A DNA stretch of 64,000 nucleotides from Palsa-360 sp963710315. GTDB lineage: Bacteria; Acidobacteriota; Terriglobia; Acidiferrales; UBA7541. Location of the stretch: positions 248,001-312,000 of the forward strand of contig CAVPZW010000008.1 of the NCBI GenBank assembly GCA_963710315.1, written 5' to 3'. Position 1 is the stretch's first letter; each line of letters begins with the position of its first letter. A model generated the notes under the pieces. The model saw only the letters and a list, made by a program, of their open reading frames with translations, was not told where the DNA came from and ran no database searches. Below, in pieces: positions 23,776 through 32,772 of the stretch. The position numbers and the translations under genes were made by a program.

Positions 23776-25362
23776 ATGGCCTTCGATTTAAGGACGATTC
23801 CGCAGCGTCTGTTCGGCCCCGATCGCGCAGCTCCGGGATATCTCGCCGCGCGCTGGTTGTTTCTGCGGGCGCTCGGAGGGATATTTTTCTCGGCATTTTA
23901 TTCGTTGGCGTTTCAGATTCGCGGGCTCATTGGCCCCAATGGAATTCTTCCCGCGCGGGAGTATCTTGTCCAGGTGGCGCGCGTTCTTGGAAGCGCGCGG
24001 TTCTGGTATGCGCCCACATTATTTTGGTGGTCGGCAAGCGATCGCTTCCTGCTTGGCGTGGTTGTGGCTGGAATGGTGGCGTCGCTGCTGCTTGTGCTGA
24101 ACATTTGCCCTCGCGGCATGCTGGCCATCTGCCTGGTTGTCTTCCTTTCATTCGTCGCGGCGGCGCGGGATTTTGCGAGCTATCAATCCGACGGAATGTT
24201 GCTGGAAGCCGGATTCATCAGCCTTTTTTTCGCGCCTTGGGGATGGCGTCCGCGATGGGCGGCCTGCGATCCGCCGTCGCGCGCCAGCCGGTATCTGCTC
24301 ATCTGGCTGATGTTCCGCATTTATTTTGAATCGGGCATCGCCAAAATTCTGGGACGCGATCCGCAATGGCGCGATTTCTCGGCCATGGACCAGTATTATC
24401 AAAACGGCCCGCTGCCCACGTGGATTGCCTGGTACGCGCACCAGTTGCCGCACGCATTTCATGCGGCCACGGCCTTCCTGACGCTGGCGCTTGAGCTGGT
24501 GCTCATCTTCGCCATATTTCTGCCGCGCCGTTCGCGCATCGTTTTGTTTTTCGCCATCACCGCGTGGCAAATTGGCGTGATCCTCAACAGCAACTACGCC
24601 TTCCTGAATTATCTTGTGCTGGTCCTCGGTTTGCTGCTGCTCGACGATCCATTCCTGGCCCGGTATTTTCCGAAGAGCCTGTTGCCCGCGGCTGTATCTT
24701 CAACCGGCGAGCAGATGGTGGCGCCGGCAGAAGCGCACGGCTGGCGCGGCCATCTCCGCCTGTGGGTGCAGGCAATTTTCCTGTCGTGGATTTTCTATGC
24801 AACCTCGGCGCTGCTCATCTTCATGTTGTTTCCCGCGGCGCCTCTTCCGGCCACTCCCATCCGGGCTCTCGAACCGTTTCGCATCGCCAACGAATTCGGG
24901 CTGTTTGCCGTGATGACGCGCGGGCGATACGAAATCGAATTCGAGGGGTCGCGAGACGGGCAGAACTGGACGCCCTATCCCTTCCGAAACAAGCCGCAAG
25001 ACGTGCACGCGCCCCCGCGGATTTACGCTCCCTACCAGCCGCGCTTTGACTGGAACCTGTGGTTTGCTTCCTTGGGAAATGTTCGCCAGTACCCCTTCGT
25101 CTTGAGTGTCGAAGAGCGCCTTCTGACCGGGGAGCCGGATGTGCTTGCCCTCTTCGCAGGGAATCCCTTTCCGGGAAAACCGCCCGAGCAGGTTCGCGCG
25201 GCGATCTGGCAATACTGGTTTACCGGTTGGAGTGAAAAGCGCGAGCAAGGTCTGTGGTGGCGGCGCGAACGAATCGGACGGTACGCGCCTACACTGGAAC
25301 GCATGGCGGACGGCAAATTTGCCATCATCGCCATGCCCGATTCTCCTCAGGACATGCAATAA
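23776..25362 (+). CDS. Lipase maturation factor-like membrane protein
   Basis: Product of 528 aa with about seven to nine membrane segments in the first 380 residues and a soluble C-terminal beta-rich domain. It matches the lipase maturation factor family (LMF1-like) in YLAARWLFLRALGGIFFSAF, FASYQSDGMLLEAGFISLFF, YLLIWLMFRIYFESGIAKI, and the C-terminal RYEIEFEGSRDGQNWTPYPF and APYQPRFDWNLWFASLG. In animals LMF1 assists folding of secreted lipases in the endoplasmic reticulum; the bacterial role is not established. No lipase gene is adjacent. The ATG at 23776 directly begins a plausible N-terminal helix. It starts divergent from the ABC operon. Confidence 0.87.
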   Translation: MAFDLRTIPQRLFGPDRAAPGYLAARWLFLRALGGIFFSAFYSLAFQIRGLIGPNGILPAREYLVQVARVLGSARFWYAPTLFWWSASDRFLLGVVVAGMVASLLLVLNICPRGMLAICLVVFLSFVAAARDFASYQSDGMLLEAGFISLFFAPWGWRPRWAACDPPSRASRYLLIWLMFRIYFESGIAKILGRDPQWRDFSAMDQYYQNGPLPTWIAWYAHQLPHAFHAATAFLTLALELVLIFAIFLPRRSRIVLFFAITAWQIGVILNSNYAFLNYLVLVLGLLLLDDPFLARYFPKSLLPAAVSSTGEQMVAPAEAHGWRGHLRLWVQAIFLSWIFYATSALLIFMLFPAAPLPATPIRALEPFRIANEFGLFAVMTRGRYEIEFEGSRDGQNWTPYPFRNKPQDVHAPPRIYAPYQPRFDWNLWFASLGNVRQYPFVLSVEERLLTGEPDVLALFAGNPFPGKPPEQVRAAIWQYWFTGWSEKREQGLWWRRERIGRYAPTLERMADGKFAIIAMPDSPQDMQ

Positions 25363-25610
25363 CCATTTACATTGCAATAACTTACAGTGATGCCATATCA
25401 GAGGGTGAATTTCTTCAAGAAGTAGCTTAGACCCAGTCCTTTCTTCCAGTCCCAAAGTTCTAGGACTTTCGTTCCAGCATTGCAAAAACCGTCGTTACAG
25501 TTTTTTCGGGACTGCCGATCTATGGCTAGAGGCGCTCCCGGCTCCTAACCTAGCCTCACGTTGCAGGGAAGCACCGAGCAAGCCCCAGCAGCGTACTGAG
25601 GACAACTAGA

Positions 25611-26234
25611 ATGCTTCTCCCAATCGCACTTCTTCTGATTCATCCGCAGATCGCACCCAAAATTCCCCTTTCGGTTGAGAAAGCAGCGATCTCCCTGCCG
25701 GCAGCGATCTCCGCTGCGGGCAGCCCTGCGGAGACTGAGAATTCCTTGCCCGCAGCAACAGCTTCTCTTTCTCCCGATGTCGCAGCTCAGCCCGCAGCCG
25801 AGGCCAATGCGGCGCTGCCGGACGCGCCAGTCCCAATGGAGCCAGTCGCCAGTCCCGCGCCAATGGCGTTTCTGAATGCAAACAAGCGCATGAAGGTGTC
25901 CGTTGGCGAATTGATCGCCGAAAATCGCCGCAAACAAATGATGTGGAAAGGCCTGGCCATCGCTTCGAGCGGCGCGGCAACCTTCGATGCGTGGTCCACG
26001 CGCCGCGCCATCACCACTTCCGGTGCGGTGGAGCTCAACCCCATGCTGAGGCCGTTCGCCGGAAATGCGTCCTTGTATGCCGCCATCCAAGTGGGGCCCG
26101 CGCTGATGGATTTTGCCGGCAAGAAGATGATGTATAGCAGGCATTCCTGGGTGCGCCGCATGTGGTGGATCCCGCAAAGCGCCAGCTTCGCCAGCTCCAT
26201 CTTCTGCGGCGCGCACAATCTGGCCTTTCACTAG
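25611..26234 (+). CDS. Small exported or membrane protein of unknown function
   Basis: 207-aa protein with a short hydrophobic N-terminus (LLPIALLLIHP), a long Ala/Pro/Ser-rich low-complexity stretch (about 30-90), and a conserved-looking C-terminal half. That half contains KGLAIASSGAATFDAWSTRR, VELNPMLRPF, and AIQVGPALMDFAGKKMM with two probable membrane helices. The pattern Asp-x-x-(S/T)-Thr ... Glu-Leu-Asn-Pro resembles small DUF5658-type membrane proteins, a tentative link only. The ATG is close to a GAGGAC (25599-25604) ribosome-binding site. Stands alone. Confidence 0.6.
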   Translation: MLLPIALLLIHPQIAPKIPLSVEKAAISLPAAISAAGSPAETENSLPAATASLSPDVAAQPAAEANAALPDAPVPMEPVASPAPMAFLNANKRMKVSVGELIAENRRKQMMWKGLAIASSGAATFDAWSTRRAITTSGAVELNPMLRPFAGNASLYAAIQVGPALMDFAGKKMMYSRHSWVRRMWWIPQSASFASSIFCGAHNLAFH

Positions 26235-26480
26235 ACTTTCATGCACGCCTTGCGAAATGCAGCGCAAAGATATTCAGTCCAATCCCCCATGCATAGCCTC
26301 TAGCTAGAAATCGTAAGAATTTCCGCGCTGCCATAAAACGTGTGGCCGGTGCTCCTTCTCCTGGCCATATTTTTTTGCGAGAGAGCCGGCTGCAAAGCAT
26401 TCGCGGCGTTGCGGCATTCTCTAGGCTGCTGTACTATCCCCGCCATTGGAGGATTCACCATCGCAACGCAGGAAACCTTT

Positions 26481-27677
26481 GTGACGCCCGCATCAGACAC
26501 CCAGCCGGCCGCGGGCGCGGCGCGTCCTGAACGCATGGTTTCGTTAGACGTGTTTCGCGGAGCGACCATCGCCGGAATGATTCTGGTGAACGATCCGGGC
26601 TCCTGGAGCCATATCTATCCGCCGCTCGAGCATGCCGAGTGGAACGGCTGGACGCCCACGGACCTGATTTTTCCTTTCTTCCTTTTCATCGTCGGCGTTT
26701 CCATGACGCTGTCGTTTGCCTCGCGCATCGCGCGCGGCATATCGCGCCGATCGCTGGCTTTCCATGTGGTGCGCCGCAGCGCGTTGATTTTTGCCATCGG
26801 ACTATTTTTAAACGGCTTCCCCGATTTCGATCTCGGCTCCATCCGAATCATGGGAGTTTTGCAGCGCATCGCGCTTTGCTATCTCGTCGCCGGTCTGCTT
26901 TATCTGTTCACGTTTCAGCGGGAGCCTGCCGCGGATCGGCCCGCTCGCGTGCGCGCAAATCTTGCCGTGACAGCGGCCGTTGCCATCGCGCTGCTCGTCG
27001 GATATTGGGCGCTGATGGCCTTCGTGCCCGTGCCAGGCTACGGCGCGGGACATCTTGGCAAGGATGACAACCTCGGCGCATACGTCGATCGCACGCTCAT
27101 GGGCGGCCATCTGTGGTCCGAGTCCAAGACCTGGGACCCCGAGGGATTTCTTTCCACGCTTCCCGCGATCGCATCTCTGCTGATTGGAATTCTTGCCGGA
27201 GAGTGGCTGCGCTCGGATCGGCCACAGAAGCGCAAAGCGCTGGGCCTTGCTGCCGCGGGACTCGCGCTCCTTATCATGGGGCGATTGCTGCATCCTTATT
27301 TTCCGATCAACAAAAATTTATGGACGAGCTCCTTCGCGCTATTCACCGGCGGCTTCGCGATGCTCGCGCTGGCTGTATGCTATTGGATCGTCGATGTGCG
27401 CGCCTGGCGTGCATGGGCCTCGCCATTCCTCGTTTTTGGAATGAACGCAATCTTGGCATATGCCCTCGCAGCGCTGGTGTCCGAACTCAGCACCGATTTT
27501 GAGTTCAGCGATTCTCGAGGCCGCGACACAACTTTGCATGGCTGGCTTTACCAGCGATATTTTGTTCCGCACCTCAGTCCGGTGAACGCTTCCCTGGCTT
27601 TCGCCATTTTCTTTGTCGTCGTGATTTTTGCTATGTTGTGGCCGTTTTATCGATGGAAAGTTTTTCTGCGAGTGTGA
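26481..27677 (+). CDS. HGSNAT/DUF5009-type multi-pass acyltransferase
   Basis: Integral membrane protein of the heparan-alpha-glucosaminide N-acetyltransferase-like family (DUF1624/DUF5009). The signature start MVSLDVFRGATIAGMILVND is followed by GWTPTDLIFPFFLFIVGVSM, GVLQRIALCYLVAGLLY and, late, PFLVFGMNAILAYALAALVS. About ten membrane helices. In Bacteria these proteins probably modify sugars or lipids at the envelope. The GTG at 26481 is preferred because CAGGA lies 6-7 bases upstream; an upstream in-frame GTG at 26340 adds a cysteine-rich stretch unlike the family. Single gene. Confidence 0.85.
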   Translation: MTPASDTQPAAGAARPERMVSLDVFRGATIAGMILVNDPGSWSHIYPPLEHAEWNGWTPTDLIFPFFLFIVGVSMTLSFASRIARGISRRSLAFHVVRRSALIFAIGLFLNGFPDFDLGSIRIMGVLQRIALCYLVAGLLYLFTFQREPAADRPARVRANLAVTAAVAIALLVGYWALMAFVPVPGYGAGHLGKDDNLGAYVDRTLMGGHLWSESKTWDPEGFLSTLPAIASLLIGILAGEWLRSDRPQKRKALGLAAAGLALLIMGRLLHPYFPINKNLWTSSFALFTGGFAMLALAVCYWIVDVRAWRAWASPFLVFGMNAILAYALAALVSELSTDFEFSDSRGRDTTLHGWLYQRYFVPHLSPVNASLAFAIFFVVVIFAMLWPFYRWKVFLRV

Positions 27678-27857
27678 CATGGGCCACGAATTTCATTGAA
27701 GGAGCATGACCCGCAACGTGCGCATTCCGCGGGCCTTGCGTCTAGCAAACGGGAGGCTTGTTCTTTTAACCTTGCCGTAACATAGCCTTCCCACAGGCCC
27801 ATGTACTATAGTGCGCTGGTAGATAGGCGAGACTAGCCAAAGCAGGGACACGTGTCA

Positions 27858-28568
27858 ATGAAACGAGTTTTGCTGATCGAAGACGACCGGGACATTGTCG
27901 AGCTTGTCCGCTACAACCTCGAGCGCGAAGGTTTTCAGGTCGCCTCCGCCACCGATGGCGCAACGGGCCTTGCGCAAATTCGCAAGACGCCGCCGGATAT
28001 TTTGCTGCTGGACCTGATGCTGCCGAAACTTTCCGGGCTGGACATCTGCAAGGAAATTCGCCGCGACACTTCGCTCAACCGGCTGCCAATCCTGATGCTC
28101 ACGGCGCGCGGCGAGGAAGCCGACCGCGTGGTGGGCCTTGAGATGGGCGCGGACGATTATGTGACCAAGCCATTCAGCCCGCGCGAGCTGGGCGCGCGCG
28201 TCAAGGCACTCCTGCGGCGCACCGAACCCACCAACGAGCCGCGGCGCGTGATCGAAGCGCGCGGCTTGACCATCGATCCCTCCTCCTATCGCGTCGCCCG
28301 CGACGGCAAGCCTGTGACGCTCTCCACGCTTGAATTTCGCCTACTGTATTATCTGGCTACGCGCCCGAACCGCGTGTTCACGCGCGACCAATTGCTGGAC
28401 GCCGTTTGGGGCACCGAGCGCTTTGTGACGCCGCGCAGCGTGGACGTTTACGTTCGCCGCCTTCGCGAAAAAGTTGAAATCGACGCGGACCATCCGGTTT
28501 TTCTGAAGACCGTGCGCGGCGCGGGTTACATGTTCGAAAGCGAGGGCCCATCCGAAAAGCAGGAGTAA
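27858..28568 (+). CDS. phoB: Phosphate-regulon response regulator PhoB-like
   Basis: OmpR-family transcription factor that is phosphorylated by its sensor kinase and binds Pho boxes. The receiver domain has the acidic pocket EDD at 8-10, phospho-acceptor D52 in LLDLMLP, Thr in LTARGE and Lys in YVTKPFSP. The C-terminal winged helix is complete (LSTLEFRLLYYLATRPNRVF ... VDVYVRRLREKVE ... VRGAGYMFE). The ATG at 27858 follows AGGG by about 10 bases. The kinase gene starts 8 bases after the stop. Location a few kb upstream of pstSCAB-phoU and sequence type make the Pho assignment strong. Confidence 0.92.
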   Translation: MKRVLLIEDDRDIVELVRYNLEREGFQVASATDGATGLAQIRKTPPDILLLDLMLPKLSGLDICKEIRRDTSLNRLPILMLTARGEEADRVVGLEMGADDYVTKPFSPRELGARVKALLRRTEPTNEPRRVIEARGLTIDPSSYRVARDGKPVTLSTLEFRLLYYLATRPNRVFTRDQLLDAVWGTERFVTPRSVDVYVRRLREKVEIDADHPVFLKTVRGAGYMFESEGPSEKQE

Positions 28569-28575
28569 GCTTCCT

Positions 28576-29934
28576 TTGCGTGTAAGCCTGTTCTGGCGGC
28601 CGCTCTTGATTTGCACGGCACTGGTGGCGGCGATTCTGCTTGCCGTGCAATGGGCTTCCCCCGACACTCTGCCCAGAATCTGGCCCGCTCTGGCGATTCT
28701 TCTGTTAGCCGCGGGAATCGCGTTCTTTCTTTCTTCGCGTTCCGTCACTGCCCGCATCCGTCACCTGAAAGAATTTGCGGATCGCACGGCGGCGGGGGAT
28801 TTTTCTCCGCTGGAACGTGATTATGGCCACGACGAACTCGCGGATTTGGCCGACACGCTGGGCCACACGGTTGCGGGCCTGGGAGAGACTATTCGCACCC
28901 TTACCGATGAACGCAATCCTTCTTCGGCGATTCTTGCCAGCATGGTTGAGGGCGTGGCCGTGGTGGCGGGTGACGAACACATTCTTTTTTGCAACCGGGC
29001 ATTTGAGCAGATTCTCGAGTTGCCGGAGGGAAGTTCGCAAGGCAGGACGCTGGTCGAAGCGTTGCGCCAGGCCGACTTGATTGCTTTGGTGCGGCAAGCG
29101 CTTTCCGGCGCGAAAGAGCTGACCGGCGAGGTCGAGGTGGGCACGGTGCGGCGCAGAAATTTCAGCGTCACGGCCGCGCCGGTGCGCGCCGCCGGGGCCA
29201 ATGGCGCGGTGCTGGTGCTGCACGACATCACGGAATTGCGCCGCCTGGAGCGCGTGCGCCGCGATTTTGTGGCCAACGTCTCGCACGAATTCAAAACGCC
29301 GCTGACCGCCATTCAAGGATTCGCCGAAACTCTTCTGAGCGGCGCGCTGGATGACAAAGCCAATCGCACACGCTTCGTGGAAATTATCCGCGAGCACGCG
29401 CGCCGTTTGGCGCGGCTCACCGACGACCTTTTGAAACTCTCGCGAATCGAAGCGGGCCGCCTGGAACTCGAAATGCGCCCCATTCGCGTGGCAGCGCTGG
29501 TGAACGGCTGCGTCGAAACGGCGCGCTTCAAGGCCCAGAGAAAGGGAATCCAAATTCACGTCAACTTGCAGGAGAATGCCCCGGCGGTTCGCGGAGACGG
29601 CGCGCAACTGGGCGAGGTTTTGCAGAATTTGCTGGACAACGCAGTGGCCTACACACCCTCCGGCGGGCAAATTGACGTGCAGGCGCGTTCCGACGGCCGC
29701 GAAGTAATCTTCACGGTGGCCGACACGGGCATCGGAATCCCCGAATCCGATCTGGAGCGAATTTTCGAAAGATTTTACCGCGTGGATTCCGCAAGATCGC
29801 GCGAGGCGGGCGGCACAGGCCTGGGCCTGGCTATCGCCCGCCATATCGTGGACGCCCATGGCGGCCGCATCTGGGTGGAAAGCGCCATCGGCCAGGGCTC
29901 CCGCTTCCACTTCAGCGTTCCTTGCGCTTCCTAG
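28576..29934 (+). CDS. phoR: Phosphate-regulon sensor histidine kinase PhoR-like
   Basis: Inner-membrane kinase that senses phosphate through the Pst-PhoU complex. Two membrane helices (about 8-26 and 35-54) with almost no periplasmic loop fit PhoR, which has no periplasmic sensor. A HAMP-like linker, a PAS domain (about 115-220) and the catalytic core follow. H237 in FVANVSHEFKTPLTAIQGF is the phosphorylated histidine, QNLLDNAVAYTPSG the N box, DTGIGIPESDLERIFERFYR the G1/F box and GGTGLGLAI the G2 box. The start is a TTG at 28576, with AGGAG from the phoB end 10 bases upstream, so translation is probably coupled. Confidence 0.92.
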   Translation: MRVSLFWRPLLICTALVAAILLAVQWASPDTLPRIWPALAILLLAAGIAFFLSSRSVTARIRHLKEFADRTAAGDFSPLERDYGHDELADLADTLGHTVAGLGETIRTLTDERNPSSAILASMVEGVAVVAGDEHILFCNRAFEQILELPEGSSQGRTLVEALRQADLIALVRQALSGAKELTGEVEVGTVRRRNFSVTAAPVRAAGANGAVLVLHDITELRRLERVRRDFVANVSHEFKTPLTAIQGFAETLLSGALDDKANRTRFVEIIREHARRLARLTDDLLKLSRIEAGRLELEMRPIRVAALVNGCVETARFKAQRKGIQIHVNLQENAPAVRGDGAQLGEVLQNLLDNAVAYTPSGGQIDVQARSDGREVIFTVADTGIGIPESDLERIFERFYRVDSARSREAGGTGLGLAIARHIVDAHGGRIWVESAIGQGSRFHFSVPCAS

Positions 29935-30052
29935 TATTGGGTATCTTCGGTGGTTAATTCTTCCGCCTCGTAGGTCTATTGAATCGAGGTCTTGAATTCA
30001 CTCACATTCCATGGCCTATGGCGGGCAATTGTTTCGCGGCGCTGCTTGCAGG

Positions 30053-31561
30053 TCAGTCGCAGAACTGGCCGAGTCTTGAGCGGTAACCTTCCACCAGGGC
30101 GACTCCCTGGGACATGAATTCGCCGGGCTGCACGGACTTGGAGTAGGGGTCGTCGGCGCAGTAATAGTATCCGGTGCCTTTGGAGATCCACACCTGCACG
30201 CGCAACTGTTCGTCGTTGATCGTGGGAGTCGTTTCAGGTTTGGGGCCAAAGATACTTTCTTCGATACTTGCAAACAGGGAAGGCTGCGCTTGATGAGATC
30301 GCGCAGGGGCGACCGCACGGGGCGAAGGCGGGGTGGGAACCGTAGGCTGCGCCGAAGGCGCCTGAGTAAGACTGGATTGAGGAACGTCAGCATGTTCCAT
30401 CGGCGCGGGCGGCAATGCCCCATGCTGTTGCGGATTTTCGCTACCTAATTGCTGGACCGGGGAAGCATGGATGTGAGTCACAGCCAGAACCGCAAACAAC
30501 GCGATAATCCCGCCGATGCAACCCGCGCCCACATGACCAAGAAGCGTCCTCTGCCGCTGATTTAACTGTTTCCATGCAGCGAGAAGCGCGGCAGGAATCC
30601 ATTTTTCGATGGAGTTGGTGACTGGCAAATTCGATGGCGGCTGGGTGACCCGGTCCTGTGAAATTGGGTCTGCTTCTTGCGGCTCGGAATGCTCGCTAAC
30701 GGCAGAGACTTGGACGGAGGCCTTCGCTGGCTCCTCGCCCACAGTTGCAATTGACTGCTCGGAAAGAATAGTGGGAGGCGCGCTATCGGAAGGAGATTGA
30801 TCTGGGTGATCGACCGCAGGAATGCTGGAAACTGGCTGGTCAATCAACAGCGAAGACAAGAGGGAAGCATGCTCGGCCTCGCATGGCTCGGGCAAAACCG
30901 ATGAATCGGAGTTGCCGGCTTGAGCGTGGGCGTCCAACACATCGGCAGGAACATCGAGAGTTTGTGCCGGAGAATCAAGCGCAAGTGGAGGCGAGGGAAC
31001 CAAGATGTCTTCCGCGGAATCCGACGTCGTTTTCGAGAACGATTCGTTGGCATCTTCAACCGCGCTTAGTGCGGGATCGGCGGACGTCGCTTGAGCCAAA
31101 GCCAACGCAGCGGATAGCGAACGAGGGACGGACTTCTGTTCCGTCACTGCAATATCCGGCATTGCAGACATCGCTTTTGGCCGCGGCGTCTCCGGTAATC
31201 TCGCGCTGTCGCAAGGCTGAGCTTCCCGCGCGATCCAATCCGAGATGTCTTTTTGTACGTCGCTGGAGAGATCCTTGAAGGAAATGCCGACTTCCTTCTG
31301 TGTAGTACCCACCCAGACGAGTTGACCGACGAGAATGGTGTTCAGCCCGGAGCCGCGAAGCCGCAGATTAAGAGTTGAGTTCTTTTCGGCGATGAAATTC
31401 TGCGCCGCATGACACGCCACTCCATCCATCCCAAGGTTGACAACGATGCCGCCATTGTCGGAGCCGAGTTGGGCATAAATGACGGAAGACGCTCTGAGCC
31501 GTGGGTTGCGGCGACGCTCATCCGAGCGAGGCGCAGTCTGTGTGGAAGTGCCTGGATACAC
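30053..31561 (-). CDS. PilZ-domain membrane protein with periplasmic C-terminal domain
   Basis: 502-aa protein with an unusual layout. Residues 15-115 are a PilZ domain (DERRRNPRLRASSVIYAQLG, VVNLGMDGVACHA, VWVGTTQKEVGISFKDL), predicted cytoplasmic and c-di-GMP binding. A roughly 220-residue acidic Ser/Pro/Ala-rich linker follows, then one membrane helix near 345-365 (GGIIALFAVLAVTHI), a second Pro-rich linker and a compact C-terminal domain (LRVQVWISKGTGYYYCADDP ... RLGQFC) with two cysteines that could form a disulfide outside the membrane. GTG start behind GGGGGA. It lies on the opposite strand inside the phosphate block. Function beyond c-di-GMP sensing is unknown. Confidence 0.78.
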   Translation of the reverse strand: MYPGTSTQTAPRSDERRRNPRLRASSVIYAQLGSDNGGIVVNLGMDGVACHAAQNFIAEKNSTLNLRLRGSGLNTILVGQLVWVGTTQKEVGISFKDLSSDVQKDISDWIAREAQPCDSARLPETPRPKAMSAMPDIAVTEQKSVPRSLSAALALAQATSADPALSAVEDANESFSKTTSDSAEDILVPSPPLALDSPAQTLDVPADVLDAHAQAGNSDSSVLPEPCEAEHASLLSSLLIDQPVSSIPAVDHPDQSPSDSAPPTILSEQSIATVGEEPAKASVQVSAVSEHSEPQEADPISQDRVTQPPSNLPVTNSIEKWIPAALLAAWKQLNQRQRTLLGHVGAGCIGGIIALFAVLAVTHIHASPVQQLGSENPQQHGALPPAPMEHADVPQSSLTQAPSAQPTVPTPPSPRAVAPARSHQAQPSLFASIEESIFGPKPETTPTINDEQLRVQVWISKGTGYYYCADDPYSKSVQPGEFMSQGVALVEGYRSRLGQFCD

Positions 31562-31753
31562 AACATCCCCCGCGCGCCAAGGGGGACGTTGATACCTGTA
31601 GACGCGTTCTAGGCTGCAATTCTACCCCCCGAGGTCCGCCAGTACAAGTCCCGGATATTGGAAATTATCCGTCAATTCCGGCGAATGTATTCGTTTCTTC
31701 AAGGTGAAAGGGTCATGCGGGAGCCACAAGTGTTTCGCCGGATATTCACCCCC

Positions 31754-31771
31754 GTTTCATTATGTTGTCAC
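31754..31771 (+). promoter_or_regulatory. Pho-box-like direct repeat upstream of phoU1
   Basis: GTTTCAT (31754-31760) and TTGTCAC (31765-31771) each match 5 of 7 positions of the E. coli Pho-box half site CTGTCAT, and start 11 bases apart as in PhoB sites. It lies 62 bases before phoU1. Weak but consistent with the site before pstS. Confidence 0.35.
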
Positions 31772-31832
31772 AAATTCCGGCTACGCTCGACATGCCACGA
31801 AACTACATCAAGGCAGCAACAAGGGTGGATAG

Positions 31833-32555
31833 ATGGCAACCTCGGCTACCAAGATACAGACGGTTTATCAGGATGTGCTGTCCAATTACCTGATTTCCAT
31901 GGCGCGCACGGTGGAAGCCAGCGTGGGAAGCGCCATCGACGCGCTCATGCGTCCCAATGCGGAGGCCGCGGCTGAGCTTTCGAGCAATGTGTTTTTGGTG
32001 GAACCGCGCGTCAACGAAATGGAAATCTTGATCGACGATCACGCCGTGCGCATGCTTCGCACCGGATTGCTTGACGACGAGGAAATCCGCCGCGTGGTGG
32101 CCTCCCAGAAAATTGCCAATGACCTGGAACGCATCGGCGACCTGGCCGTGAACATCTCCGAACGCGTGATTTCACTGGCGGGAATGAATGTGACCGAAAC
32201 GCCGCGCGACCTTGAACCAATGGCCGGCGCCGTCCGCGGGATGCTGGGCCGCAGCCTGGGCGCGTTGATTTTTCGAAATGTGGCGCTGGCCGGGGAAGTC
32301 CTTGAAGCGGACGATGTGGTGGACCGCTATCGCGACCAGATTTTCGAACATTTGCTGACACGAATGACCGAGGATCCCCGCCAGGCTGCGCCACAGCTTC
32401 AATTCGTGCTGGCCACGCGCTACCTCGAACGCATCGCGGATCACTCCACGAACATCGCCGAAGACATTATCTTCTGGGTTCGCGGTCTCGACGTGCGCCA
32501 TGGGCGCGCGCGGGTGGTTGTGGAAGAAGCAAACTACCCGGAAAAGAAAATTTAG
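31833..32555 (+). CDS. phoU: PhoU-family phosphate-signalling regulator, first copy
   Basis: Peripheral protein that links the Pst transporter to PhoR and keeps the Pho regulon off when phosphate is plentiful. 240 aa of two three-helix PhoU bundles, each with the family's metal-binding motif: IANDLERIGDLAVNI in the first and TRYLERIADHSTNIAEDII in the second. AAGGGTGG before the ATG is a good ribosome-binding site. It precedes pstS with a hairpin and a Pho-box-like site between them, so it is probably its own transcription unit. A second phoU lies at the other end of the pst cluster, so the two may differ in role. Confidence 0.92.
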   Translation: MATSATKIQTVYQDVLSNYLISMARTVEASVGSAIDALMRPNAEAAAELSSNVFLVEPRVNEMEILIDDHAVRMLRTGLLDDEEIRRVVASQKIANDLERIGDLAVNISERVISLAGMNVTETPRDLEPMAGAVRGMLGRSLGALIFRNVALAGEVLEADDVVDRYRDQIFEHLLTRMTEDPRQAAPQLQFVLATRYLERIADHSTNIAEDIIFWVRGLDVRHGRARVVVEEANYPEKKI

Positions 32556-32610
32556 TTTGGGCTCACAATTTTTGTGGAAACAAGCGAACTTCTTGTTGCA
32601 ACCCCACCCC

Positions 32611-32637
32611 GGGCCGACGCTCCCCTGGCGTCGGCCC
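32611..32637. terminator. Hairpin after phoU1
   Basis: GGGCCGACGC (32611-32620) pairs perfectly with GCGTCGGCCC (32628-32637) around a 7-base loop. The following ATCTCCCCTTTCTT is only moderately T-rich. It separates phoU1 from the pstS promoter region. Confidence 0.6.
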
Positions 32638-32712
32638 ATCTCCCCTTTCTTAGGAAGAGACCTATAAGAGCCAATCCATGAGGGTTTGCCTATTTATGCC
32701 GACATCACCTCT

Positions 32713-32741
32713 TTGTAATGTGACTGTAACAATTCAGAGTC
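32713..32741 (+). promoter_or_regulatory. Pho-box-like direct repeats upstream of pstS
   Basis: TTGTAAT (32713), CTGTAAC (32724) and the weaker CAGAGTC (32735) start exactly 11 bases apart, the spacing of PhoB half sites (consensus CTGTCAT). The first two match 5 of 7 positions. They lie 32-60 bases before the pstS ATG. Likely PhoB target by position and spacing. Confidence 0.5.
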
Positions 32742-32772
32742 AGAATTCAACTCAGAAATCCTCGGAGGAAAG

